Shown here piece after piece: positions 25,432-33,400 of a stretch of DNA of 64,000 nt (the first letter of the stretch is position 1; each line of letters begins with the position of its first letter). The translations under genes and the position numbers were made by a program. The notes beneath the pieces were generated by a model. The model was given only the letters and a program-made list of their open reading frames with translations, was not told where the DNA came from and did no database searches. This DNA is from VXYL01 sp965243175 (GTDB lineage Bacteria > Pseudomonadota > Gammaproteobacteria > Pseudomonadales > Azotimanducaceae), in contig OZ251532.1 in the NCBI GenBank assembly GCA_965243175.1, positions 3,348,001 through 3,412,000 of the forward strand, written 5' to 3'.

Positions 25432-25701
25432 ATGAACGCCAAGGGCGTCACCACGTCCAGCTTCGCGCTGGTCGCCAACCCCGCGATTGCGGGCCTCTCC
25501 ATCGGCAACGTCGCACGCCGCGCGTCCGGCACGCTGACGCTCGCCATCGGCGCGGGCTACGGCTTGAGCAAGCCGTCGACGCTGGCCGTGCGGGTGCTGG
25601 CCGCGGCGCACTCGGGCGGTGCGGACCTCGCCTCGGCAACGCTCGCGGTTTCGCCCGAACTTTGCGCAGGCGCGCGGGTGTCAACCCGGCGCCCTCCGTA
25701 G
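25432..25701 (+). CDS. Doubtful small ORF (about 89 residues), unrecognised
   Basis: ATG preceded by AGGGAG 5 nt upstream; the product is Ala/Ser/Thr/Leu-rich and uncharged (ASGTLTLAIGAGYGLS). No family recognised. Part of its leader (GCTTGCGTGGACCGAGGCG) is repeated at 26800, showing the region was duplicated. Its end runs into the HEPN2 promoter-like word. It could be non-coding. This entry covers the 375-bp gap between the ATPase and HEPN2. Confidence 0.25.
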   Translation: MNAKGVTTSSFALVANPAIAGLSIGNVARRASGTLTLAIGAGYGLSKPSTLAVRVLAAAHSGGADLASATLAVSPELCAGARVSTRRPP

Positions 25702-25704
25702 TAT
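25699..25704 (+). promoter_or_regulatory. Conserved -10-like word TAGTAT before HEPN gene 2
   Basis: Same CCGTAGTATG context and same distance (42 nt) to the GTG start as before HEPN gene 1. Confidence 0.45.
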
Positions 25705-25745
25705 GGTGCCGAGCGTGTTGGCCCCGGCAGTGGAGAACCTGCGCC

Positions 25746-26210
25746 GTGAACCCGCGCGACCTGATGGAGACCGCCCGCCGTCTGGTGCAAACTGGCGCAA
25801 CGCAGCCCACGCAGGCGGACCTGCGCCGCGCCGTCAGCACGGCGTACTACGCATTGTTCCATTGCCTGGCCACCGCCGCCGCCAACCTGATCACCGGCAG
25901 CGGCAGCCACAGCCCGGAATGGCGTCAGGTGTATCGCGCCCTTGAGCACGGGAAGGCGCGGAGCGCGTGTCAGCAGCAAGACGTGATGCGGACGTTTCCA
26001 ATGGGAATCCGAGCATTCGCCGAAGCGTTCGTCGAGTTGCAGAAGGCACGGCACCAAGCGGACTACGCGCATGAAGGGCAGTACTCGAAGCTGCGCGTTC
26101 TTGCGATGGTCGACGCGGCCAAGGACACGGTCGACCAGTTCGAGTAAGCCGACGCCGGCCATCAACGCAGCTTCGCCGTCCACGTGCTCTTCAAGCGACG
26201 CTGGCCATAG
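25746..26210 (+). pseudogene. HEPN-domain gene 2, truncated by a nonsense codon
   Basis: GTG start; 133 residues to a TAA at 26145-26147, homologous to HEPN 1 (RRAVSTAYYALFHCLAT; KARHQADYAHE). After the TAA the frame continues with residues matching the end of HEPN 1 (GHQRSFAVHVLFKRRW) to a TAG at 26208-26210, placed exactly 10 nt before the partner ATG, as in pair 1. At the aligned position HEPN 1 has CAA, so a single C-to-T change explains the truncation. The lost part holds the R-x4-H motif, so the product is probably inactive. It may still be translated as a shortened protein. Confidence 0.8.
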
Positions 26211-26220
26211 GAGGTTCAAG

Positions 26221-26520
26221 ATGAACGAACAACAGGTGCGCGAGGTCGCCGAGGCGGCCTTCAGGCGCCAGTTCGCCGATGTCGAGATCGTCAGGATCGA
26301 CGTCTGGCCGGGGCTCGGCTTCGAGGACGATTCCCCTGTGGTGGATGTGAACATCATCTACGACGGCAAGTACGAGCAACTGAACGGCCGCGGTTTCTCG
26401 CGCGTGTTGTCGGAGCTCGTCGACAAGACGTGGCGGGAGGGGAAGGACGACCTCGGTTGGCCCTGCGTCCACTTCATTCCGAAGTCGGAGATCGGCCAAT
26501 GCAACCCGGAGACGGCCTGA
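26221..26520 (+). CDS. HEPN-partner small protein 2 (unknown family)
   Basis: A 99-residue protein closely related to partner 1: NEQQVREVAEAAFRRQF, VVDVNIIYDGKYEQL, GWPCVHFIPKSEI. Preceded by AGGAGG as in pair 1. The frame is intact although its HEPN neighbour carries a nonsense codon, as expected if the partner is protective or independently useful. Confidence 0.75.
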   Translation: MNEQQVREVAEAAFRRQFADVEIVRIDVWPGLGFEDDSPVVDVNIIYDGKYEQLNGRGFSRVLSELVDKTWREGKDDLGWPCVHFIPKSEIGQCNPETA

Positions 26521-26540
26521 CGCCAGGCCCCGTCCCGCAC

Positions 26541-26604
26541 TGGAAGTCCGACACTTTGGACTACATCGCCTCCGCGGGACGGCCCATCAGCCGGTTCGAT
26601 TGGC
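26541..26604 (+). pseudogene. Fragment of a HEPN gene (C-terminal part)
   Basis: Translates to KSDTLDYIASA..PISRFD, matching KSDILGYMASA..AVRQFE of HEPN 1. No start or complete domain. Belongs to the eroded stretch 26521-26931, which has no intact gene. Confidence 0.55.
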
Positions 26605-26671
26605 GGACATGGCGGTTCTTCGGCTAGAGCATTCCGATGGCTGCACTTCCTGCAGCGCCTGCTCTGCCTCC

Positions 26672-26826
26672 GGCCGCGCAGTCAGCACCATGTACTACGC
26701 CTTTTTTCCACTGCCTGGCGCGCACCTGCGCGGACCGTCTGGTAGGTCGCGGTGGCACCGTCGGCAACCGGCCGCCGAGCGCCAATGAGCACGACGGAGC
26801 TTGCATGGACCGAGGCGCGGAGAGCG
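26672..26826 (+). pseudogene. Composite relic: HEPN N-terminal part fused to ATPase 5' end
   Basis: 26672-26773 reads GRAVSTMYYAFF then shifts frame in a T6 run; dropping one T restores HCLARTCADRLVGR, nearly HEPN 3. From about 26774 the sequence instead matches the P-loop-encoding end of the ATPase gene (plus strand near 25265-25287) and then jumps to the leader near 25394-25422. It looks like a copy of the HEPN/partner/ATPase unit with large internal deletions. Confidence 0.6.
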
Positions 26827-26931
26827 GGATGCTACGAGCGTTCCAAAGGCTTGTCGTACACCCAACGGAGGCATCGCGCCAAGCGATAGGGTAGACTCCA
26901 TGCGTTCGAATCATCGAGCAGGAGCGGAACG

Positions 26932-27231
26932 ATGAAGCAGCGCGTTCTCGAACAGGCGCGAAGCACCGTGGAGGGTTTCCTGCACCGGCACTGCGCGGAC
27001 ACCACGCTCGGTGTGCTGTCGGTGGATCCGGAAGTGGATGGCTACGGCGACGAGTTCCTCTTGGTACACTTCACCTACGATGACAGCAACGGTGCCAAGG
27101 GCCTTCCCGACTCCTTGGCGCGGATCAGGTTGGTCGGTCGCTTGCGGACCGAACTCCAGGACAAGGACATCGAGGCGTTCCCCGTCGTCTCGTTCACCGC
27201 TGAATCGGAAGTCGACGAAGAGCCGGAGTAG
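26932..27231 (+). CDS. HEPN-partner small protein 3 (diverged)
   Basis: A 99-residue protein distantly related to partners 1 and 2: a helical start, FLLVHFTYDDS in place of LDVRIIYDAK, and FPVVSFTAESEVDEE in place of the WPHVHFIAKSDLEEE region. Here the gene order is reversed: partner first, then HEPN 7 nt downstream. GGAG precedes the ATG. Confidence 0.68.
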   Translation: MKQRVLEQARSTVEGFLHRHCADTTLGVLSVDPEVDGYGDEFLLVHFTYDDSNGAKGLPDSLARIRLVGRLRTELQDKDIEAFPVVSFTAESEVDEEPE

Positions 27232-27237
27232 CGCGTC

Positions 27238-27708
27238 GTGGCACCAGAGCATCTACTGCAGATGGCCACCGGTCTTGCCGAAGCCAACTCCGGCCGGCCG
27301 CGCCGGGCGGATTTGTGCCGCGCCGTCAGCACCGCGTACTACGCCATGTTCCATTGTCTGGCGCGCACTTGCGCGGACAGCTTGGCCGGTCGCTCTCGTT
27401 CGGTCGGCAACCGACCGATGTGGCGGCGGGTGTACCGTGCGCCGGAGCACCGGCAAGCCAGGGCGCGGTGTACGAACATGCCATCCTCCTTTCCCGAAGG
27501 AGTGCGGGAGTTCGGGCAAGCATTCGCGGTGCTGCAGCGCAAACGTCATCTGGCGGACTACGACCCTGACTACCTGATCAGAAAGTCCAACGTGACGGCC
27601 GCCATCAACGACGCCCGGACCGCCATCGACCGTTTCCTCGAAACCCCCGCCAGCGTCCGCCGCGATTTCGCCATTCACGTGCTGACGAAGGTGAGGGCGG
27701 ATGCCTGA
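27238..27708 (+). CDS. HEPN-domain protein 3
   Basis: A 156-residue HEPN protein (CRAVSTAYYAMFHCLART; RKRHLADYDPDY) with C-terminal RRDFAIHVLTK, again R-x4-H. GTG start with GGAG 9 nt upstream. Differs from copies 1 and 2 in order (after its partner) and in an EHRQARARC segment. Likely the active descendant of this part of the cluster. Confidence 0.8.
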   Translation: MAPEHLLQMATGLAEANSGRPRRADLCRAVSTAYYAMFHCLARTCADSLAGRSRSVGNRPMWRRVYRAPEHRQARARCTNMPSSFPEGVREFGQAFAVLQRKRHLADYDPDYLIRKSNVTAAINDARTAIDRFLETPASVRRDFAIHVLTKVRADA

Positions 27709-27848
27709 ACTGGCGGATGAGGTCGCACCACGGCATGGCGGTGATGACGACGCTGGTTGCAAGCTGCTCACCGTGATCGCCTCCAGCAACCGTCTTGAAG
27801 CCGAACGTCGTGCCGTACACCCGCCTCCTAAAATGCCCGAAAAAGAGC

Positions 27849-27878
27849 TTGACACCCGCTTTCGTAGGTGGCTATCGT
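27849..27878 (+). promoter_or_regulatory. Sigma70-like promoter before the leader ORF and giant-protein operon
   Basis: TTGACA at 27849-27854, 18-nt spacer, TATCGT at 27873-27878. The -35 is perfect and the -10 matches four of six consensus bases. It lies in the 449-bp gap after HEPN 3, 29 nt before the leader ATG, and is the best promoter candidate for the operon 27907-44811. Confidence 0.6.
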
Positions 27879-27906
27879 AGAGTTTCACTTGACGAGGGGA
27901 GGGCAG

Positions 27907-28044
27907 ATGCCCGATTCCAGCCTTGCGACTTGCGCCACGGTCTCGCTGCTCAGTGAGACGAGTTGGCACGAATCTTGCACCAACCAACCAACCAACCAAC
28001 CAACCAACCAACCAACCAACCAACCAACCAACCTGTTCGCTTGA
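27907..28044 (+). CDS. Leader ORF containing the ACCA repeat tract (candidate phase-variable switch)
   Basis: ATG with GAGGGG about 7 nt upstream; 45 residues: MPDSSLATCATVSLLSE... then TNQP repeats encoded by the tetranucleotide tract, ending at TGA 28042-28044. Because the unit is 4 nt, copy changes shift frame. With 13 full units (present) it stops at 28044; with 14 it would stop at 28049. With 12 it would run 82 residues to the TGA at 28157-28159, which overlaps the ATG of the next gene (TGATG). The peptide itself has no recognisable domain. Translation is inferred from start, ribosome site and position. Confidence 0.5.
   Translation: MPDSSLATCATVSLLSETSWHESCTNQPTNQPTNQPTNQPTNLFA
27979..28033 (+). 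repeat. Tetranucleotide microsatellite (ACCA)13 plus ACC
   Basis: Fifty-five bases of perfect ACCA repetition, the only simple-sequence tract of this kind in the window. Perfect tetranucleotide tracts this long in bacteria are typical of slipped-strand phase-variation loci. It lies inside the leader ORF and downstream of the promoter, so it would change reading frame rather than promoter spacing. Confidence 0.97.
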
Positions 28045-28158
28045 TCTGAGGTCCGGGCCGAACCGTCGGGGCCCGCTTCAACGCCAACACCTCGTCGGAT
28101 CCGCGGCGCGTAAGCGCCGAAGTGCCCCCGGGGCCCTTCTCCACAGGAGGGGCGTCTG

Positions 28159-28920
28159 ATGGCCAACGGCGAATCGCCCGCAAGGGGCGTCTCGACTCTC
28201 CTCCTCTTCATCGCTGTTGCGGCCCTCGCTATCGCCATCGCAATCCTAGCGTGGATCGTATTCGGCCGCTTGGACGCGCTTGATGCGGCCCACAAGGAAA
28301 TCAAGGCGTCCGTCGAGAAGCGGCTGACCAAGGAACACTTCGACAAGCGCATCGATGAGCTGGAGCGGCTCCTTGGGCTCCTTGGTGGTGATTGCTGCAC
28401 GGGGCCTCCAGGGACCACAGAGACCAATCCGCGCGTCGAGCTGATGTTCAACAATGCCCGCCTGCCTGCGCACAAGGAACCATCACTCGATGGGCTGAGC
28501 GAGGATAGCCCAGGCATCGTCCTCTCGACGGCCCAAGGCGAGAAGCTGGACAAGCTCGCGGATGCGCTGGTCGCTTGCGCCGAGCTCGACCCTATCAACC
28601 ACCCTGTCCGTCTGAAGGTGCAAGGCTACTCCAGCACACTACCGTTCAAGCGCGATGGGCGTGTGCTGGCAATCTCGAATCAACTGAACCTAAAGGCAGC
28701 CAACTTGCGTGCTTGGGTTGTGACTCAGCATTTAGCCGATCGACGCGCCCACAGAGGCAACGGCGTGCACGTCGAACGCCGAGAGTGGCGAAGCTACCCG
28801 GAGATCGAGCGTCCGTTCGAGGACGCGGAGGGCTTCGACGGAGCGGATCAAGAGCAACTCAACCGAGTTGTCTACATCGACTTGCAGGACGCCGGAAGCT
28901 GCGAGCGCAAGATTTCGTAG
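28159..28920 (+). CDS. Inner-membrane protein with periplasmic OmpA-like domain, 1
   Basis: A 253-residue protein: one transmembrane helix at about 11-34 (LLLFIAVAALAIAIAILAWI), a short coiled coil (36-70), then an OmpA/MotB-like domain. The domain shows VKLxVQGYSS-type strand (RLKVQGYSSTL), NLKAANLRAWVVTQHL in place of LSxxRAxxVxxYL, and LNRVVYIDL in place of NRRVEI. Such domains usually bind peptidoglycan. AGGAGG lies 8 nt upstream, and the ATG overlaps the alternative leader stop (TGATG). First gene of a three-gene operon with the giant protein; an anchoring or export role is inferred. Confidence 0.72.
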   Translation: MANGESPARGVSTLLLFIAVAALAIAIAILAWIVFGRLDALDAAHKEIKASVEKRLTKEHFDKRIDELERLLGLLGGDCCTGPPGTTETNPRVELMFNNARLPAHKEPSLDGLSEDSPGIVLSTAQGEKLDKLADALVACAELDPINHPVRLKVQGYSSTLPFKRDGRVLAISNQLNLKAANLRAWVVTQHLADRRAHRGNGVHVERREWRSYPEIERPFEDAEGFDGADQEQLNRVVYIDLQDAGSCERKIS

Positions 28921-29053
28921 CGCTGCGTACCAGTTACGGTACGCCCTGCGTTCAAGGTAAGAGTAAACCCAGCAGAAGGTGGGAACTATGGCCTACCAAG
29001 GCGACAGTACCCATACCCTCTGACTAGCCCCTTTTGAATTAGGAAAGTGTACG

Positions 29054-30451
29054 ATGACACGGGCTTCTAACTCCGTTGCGAAGAGAGAACCACTGCCTGG
29101 GTCGTGGGAGTGCGTACTCTATCCGTTCCACCTAGTCGCCCGTGTACTGGTGAAGATGCTGGTCTTCATCGCGGCAGTGGCCGGGATGTTCGGAGCTTCC
29201 GTAGCCTTCCTGTTGCTGCTGTTGGTACCGTTTGCGTTGGGAGAACCCGCAGACACGCAAACGCACGGACAAGTGCTCGGACAAGTAGTTAAGGACCTAA
29301 CCAGAATAGCAGGCCTTCCACTGGTCGGAGTGGTCGCAGTTTTGGGCCTGCTCAGCAATGCTCTGCTAAAGGTCGGAAACGAGTCTGCACTGAAGGCCCT
29401 GGGCCAAATACAGCGAGAATTCCGACGAATGAGAAGATGTTGGCTACCGCCGAAAAATCTAAGACGAAGCTTGACGTTCACGTGGAGATATTATGTGCCT
29501 CGGATTGTACCGACTGCTATGAAACTATGCTCCATATGCATCAAGCTGTTCCTCGCACTTACCTTGCTCGTGCTACTGTTCGGTCACTTCTACGCGCAAG
29601 TGGATGCGGACAACGAGTCGAAGGAGAACGTCAAATATATCCGCAAGTCGGTAGACGAGCTGCAGGCTCGTGCGGGTGTGGTCGTGGTTACGGAACGGGA
29701 GACCAAGGAGGTCCATGGCCTCACGCCGTCCGCGATGCCTTTCCGTGACGGCGACATATATGCGATTGCGCATGTAGAGCAAGGGAGTCTCAAGGACGAC
29801 ACCACCGGCATCTGCCTTGACGACCACGTCAGCCTGCCCTGGCTGAAGATTTTCAAAGCCGGTCTTAAGGAATGTGCCAAAAAGATGCCGGGCTGCCGCC
29901 CCGTGGTGACCGTTCAGGGGTTCGCCAGCAAAGCACCTGTCCGCAACGCAGATGCGCCGGAAGGGGCCGCCTCTAACGTGTCGCAGGCACATCTGAACTG
30001 CGAGATCGCCAATCGGCGGGCCGAGGAAGTCGTCCACTTCCTTGTGTCGAAGGGTGATTACGAGTGCCAAGCGCATAGACACCGGTTGCCGCCCTTCGAT
30101 CGACGAGAGCCCTGCAAGCGGGACGAGGAGAAGTACAAGTTCGGTAAGGCGCAGGGGCTGGCGTTCGACGTCCACTACACGCCTTGGCGACCTCCCGAAG
30201 CCATGATCGAGGCCAAACCTGCTGACGACGGCAAGCGGCCCGGCGAACGCAGACACAAGGTAGAATTCTTCAATCGGGCGGTCCAACTGACTCTGAGAAA
30301 CTACGGATGCGAGCTAGAACGATGCAAAAAGGAACAACCGAAGGATGAGGAGTCCGGTAAACGTGGCGCAGGGTCAGACGGAAGCAGCGCTGGAGCTAAG
30401 CCTGACGACCCGGGCGAGCGGACGCAAGGTTCACAGGCGAGTGCCGGATGA
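29054..30451 (+). CDS. Polytopic inner-membrane protein with C-terminal OmpA-like domain, 2
   Basis: A 465-residue protein: hydrophobic segments near 35-62, 84-104 and 155-178, then a periplasmic part with VVTVQGFASKAPV, CEIANRRAEEVVHFLV and FNRAVQLTL, the same OmpA-like landmarks as the preceding protein, and a charged Gly/Ser/Lys tail. It is not MotA-like. Its stop overlaps the start of the giant gene (ATGA). Base composition is clearly lower in G+C than the flanking genes (for example around 29460-29560), suggesting transfer. AGGAAAG precedes the ATG. Function unknown; the coupling points to a role in handling the giant protein. Confidence 0.72.
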   Translation: MTRASNSVAKREPLPGSWECVLYPFHLVARVLVKMLVFIAAVAGMFGASVAFLLLLLVPFALGEPADTQTHGQVLGQVVKDLTRIAGLPLVGVVAVLGLLSNALLKVGNESALKALGQIQREFRRMRRCWLPPKNLRRSLTFTWRYYVPRIVPTAMKLCSICIKLFLALTLLVLLFGHFYAQVDADNESKENVKYIRKSVDELQARAGVVVVTERETKEVHGLTPSAMPFRDGDIYAIAHVEQGSLKDDTTGICLDDHVSLPWLKIFKAGLKECAKKMPGCRPVVTVQGFASKAPVRNADAPEGAASNVSQAHLNCEIANRRAEEVVHFLVSKGDYECQAHRHRLPPFDRREPCKRDEEKYKFGKAQGLAFDVHYTPWRPPEAMIEAKPADDGKRPGERRHKVEFFNRAVQLTLRNYGCELERCKKEQPKDEESGKRGAGSDGSSAGAKPDDPGERTQGSQASAG

Positions 30452-33400
30452 ACTTCATGGACCTTACCCCTCGCGTCGTGGCGGCGATTGCTATTGCAAG
30501 TGTCGGATTTGCGCGAGCGCTGCGGAGGTCCGTGACTGCGGCCTTCGGCGTGCTGCTCTTGGTTGGCGGCCTTCCTGCGTTGGCGCAGAGTGCGCCGACG
30601 GTTACCAATGTGGCCGTCACGAGCAGCCCGGCAAGCGGCGACACGTACGAGTTGGCTGAAGCGATCGATGTCGAGGTTACCTTCAGTAGAGCGGTATTCC
30701 GACCGACGATACCGTCTGGAGAGCTGATGCTGACGATAGGCGGACGTCAAAGGACTGCACGCGCGCTCCACGGTAGTACGCAGACGCGCTGGACGTTCCG
30801 CTATTGGGTGGACGGTCTCGCTAGGGACCCTGACGGGATCAGCATCGATGCGGGTGCGCTTTCGGGGAATTTCGTCAGCGCTGATGGGATGGCGGCGACG
30901 TTGGCTCTCGGTGCGAACACCGTTAGCAACGCCTCTCTTCACAAGGTAGATGGGAGCGTCCAATCAACGCCGGCCATAACGGACGTGAGGCTCCTATCAA
31001 GTCCGACGAGCGGCGACACCTATGGGCTGGGCGAGTTCGTCGAGGCGCTAGTAGTATTCGACCGTCTCGTCGTCGTAGAGCACGGCCGGGGATTGGCATA
31101 TCCGCAGCTGGCATTGACGGTGGGCTCGCAAAAGCGCCAAGCGCGCACCACCAGTATCATCACCACCAATAGCAGGAGAAATCTGCAAGGCGGCTACTAT
31201 GGCGTGTCATTCACTTACAGGATACAGCCGTCGGACACCGACACCAACGGAATCTCTGTAGCAGCGGATGCGTTGTCGCTGAATGGAGGGGCGATCAAAA
31301 TTCGCGGTGGCGCGAACAGCGCGTCGCTGGACCTAGGCAGCAACACTATTTCCGATAGCTCGGACCACAAGGTCGACGGAAGTAGCGAGTCTGCACCGAC
31401 GGTAACAGGACTATCGCTTAACGGACCCATAAGTGGAGACACCTATGGGCTGGCAGAGGAAATCGCTGTTTGGGTAGTGTTCGACCTCGCCGTTGACGTT
31501 ACGGGCAGCCCCCAGCTTGTGCTGATGGTAGGTGGTCAGGAGCGGCGAGCAGACTATACGGGGCGACGCTTTTCCCTCGGACCCGTCACGGGAAACCGGC
31601 AGTTCGAGGAGCGGCACATGGTGTTTCGGTACAGGGTGCAATCGTCGGACGTGGACTCTGACGGAATCACGATAGCCGCCAATGCTCTCTCACTGAACGG
31701 TGGTACGGTCCGGATAGCCGACGGCACGACCAACGCCACTCTTGGTCTGGGCGATAGGGCCCTCTCCAACGATTCGTTTCGGAAGGTCGACGGTGGCCAA
31801 GAGTCCGCTCCGAGAGTGACGCAGATTTACGCTTCGAACCTGCCCGCGAGTGGCATTGGTGTCACCTATGGGCTGGCCGACGAGGTCATGGTGGTGGTCC
31901 TCTTCGACCACGCTGTCGACGTGACGGGCAGCCCGTCTCTGGCGTTGGCGTCTTGGGTCACCGTGGCGGGGTCGGTGACGCGAGAGGCGAGCTACTTGTC
32001 CGGAAGCGGGTCGCGCCGTCTGACGTTTCGCTACAGGGTCCAATCGTCGGACACCGATGCCTTCGACGTCTACGCGCTTCCGGGCGCGTTGTCGTTGAAC
32101 GGCGGATCGATCAAGCTAGCAGGGAGTACGGTCAACGCGGTGGTTCGCCAGGCCTTTACGACGGCCATCGGCCGGCGGGTGGACGCTGGCCATGGCGCTA
32201 TAGCGCTCTCCCAGTGGACGCTGACGGTGCGGGAGACCAGCAGCGAGACCTATACGGTGAGGCTGGGCAAGCAGCCGGTCGGTGGCAATGTGACGGTCGC
32301 GATCACCGGTGCGGCGGACGGCATCGCTGCGAGTCCGACGTCGCTGACCTTTACGGCGACGAACTGGGCGACAGCGCAGACCGTGACGGCGAGTTCGACG
32401 AACGATCAGAACCAAGCGGACGAGGTGGTCACGCTGACGCACACGGCGTCGGGGGGCGGCTACGGCGACGTGACCGCGGAGATAGAGGTGACGACGCTGG
32501 ACGACGATGCGGCGCGCCTGAACGTGAGCCTGACCCAGCTGACTGTTGAGGAGGGCGCCAGCGGCACCTACGCGATCCACCTGAACACCCAGCCGAGTGG
32601 GGACGTGACCGTGACGGTCGGCGGCGCGTCTGGAGCGGTAACGGTGGACACGGACGCCGCGACCGGCAACCAGAGTACGCTCACGTTCACACGGACGAAC
32701 TGGAACGCCAGCCAGACGGTGACCGTGAGCGCCGCGTCCGACTCCAACAGCGCCAACGAAACGCTGATCCTCTCCCATACGGCTAGCGGAGGCGGCTACG
32801 GCAGCCTCGACAGTTCCGCACGCCCAGGCGTGGCCTTGACGGTGGACGACGACGCGGCGCCGGGTTTCGTCTTCGACGCGAATCCATCGACGACGTCCGA
32901 GGACGAGCTCGGCCCGCTGCTGCTGACCGAGGACCACGCCACGAACGCCAGCAAGAGCTATACGGTGCGTTTGGCCGGGCAGCCGACTCAGAACGTGACC
33001 GCGACCATCACCAGTGCGGACACTTACGCCGTGACGGTGGACGACACCGATGGCGACTCCGGGAATGGCGTCCAGAACACGCTCACGTTCACCACGGCGA
33101 ACTGGAACACGGCCCAGACCGTGACGGTGAGGGCGGTGTTCGACTCCGACTCCCGCAACGAGAGCATTGTGGTCAACCATGTCGCAGCGACCGCGACGTC
33201 GAGCGAGTACTCGAATGTCTCGGACAACTTCATCGTGTCGGTGACCGACGACGATGTTCCGCCGGCGGTGATCGGCGTGACCATCACGAGGAACCCGGTG
33301 AGCGGCGACACCTACGAGCGGGCTGAAGTGATCGAGATCGGGGTGACCTTTAGCGCGCCTGTGAGCGTATCGTGGCCGGTGCCGCGGCTAGCGCTTGGAA

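Noticed and set aside
27979..28033. CRISPR or plasmid iteron array
   Set aside because: The unit is only 4 bp with no spacers and no adjacent replication or Cas genes; it is a microsatellite.
28159..30451. Zorya-like ZorA/ZorB pair
   Set aside because: One protein has a single helix plus an OmpA-like domain as in ZorB, but the second lacks a MotA-like core and carries its own OmpA-like domain; no ZorC/D/E genes follow.
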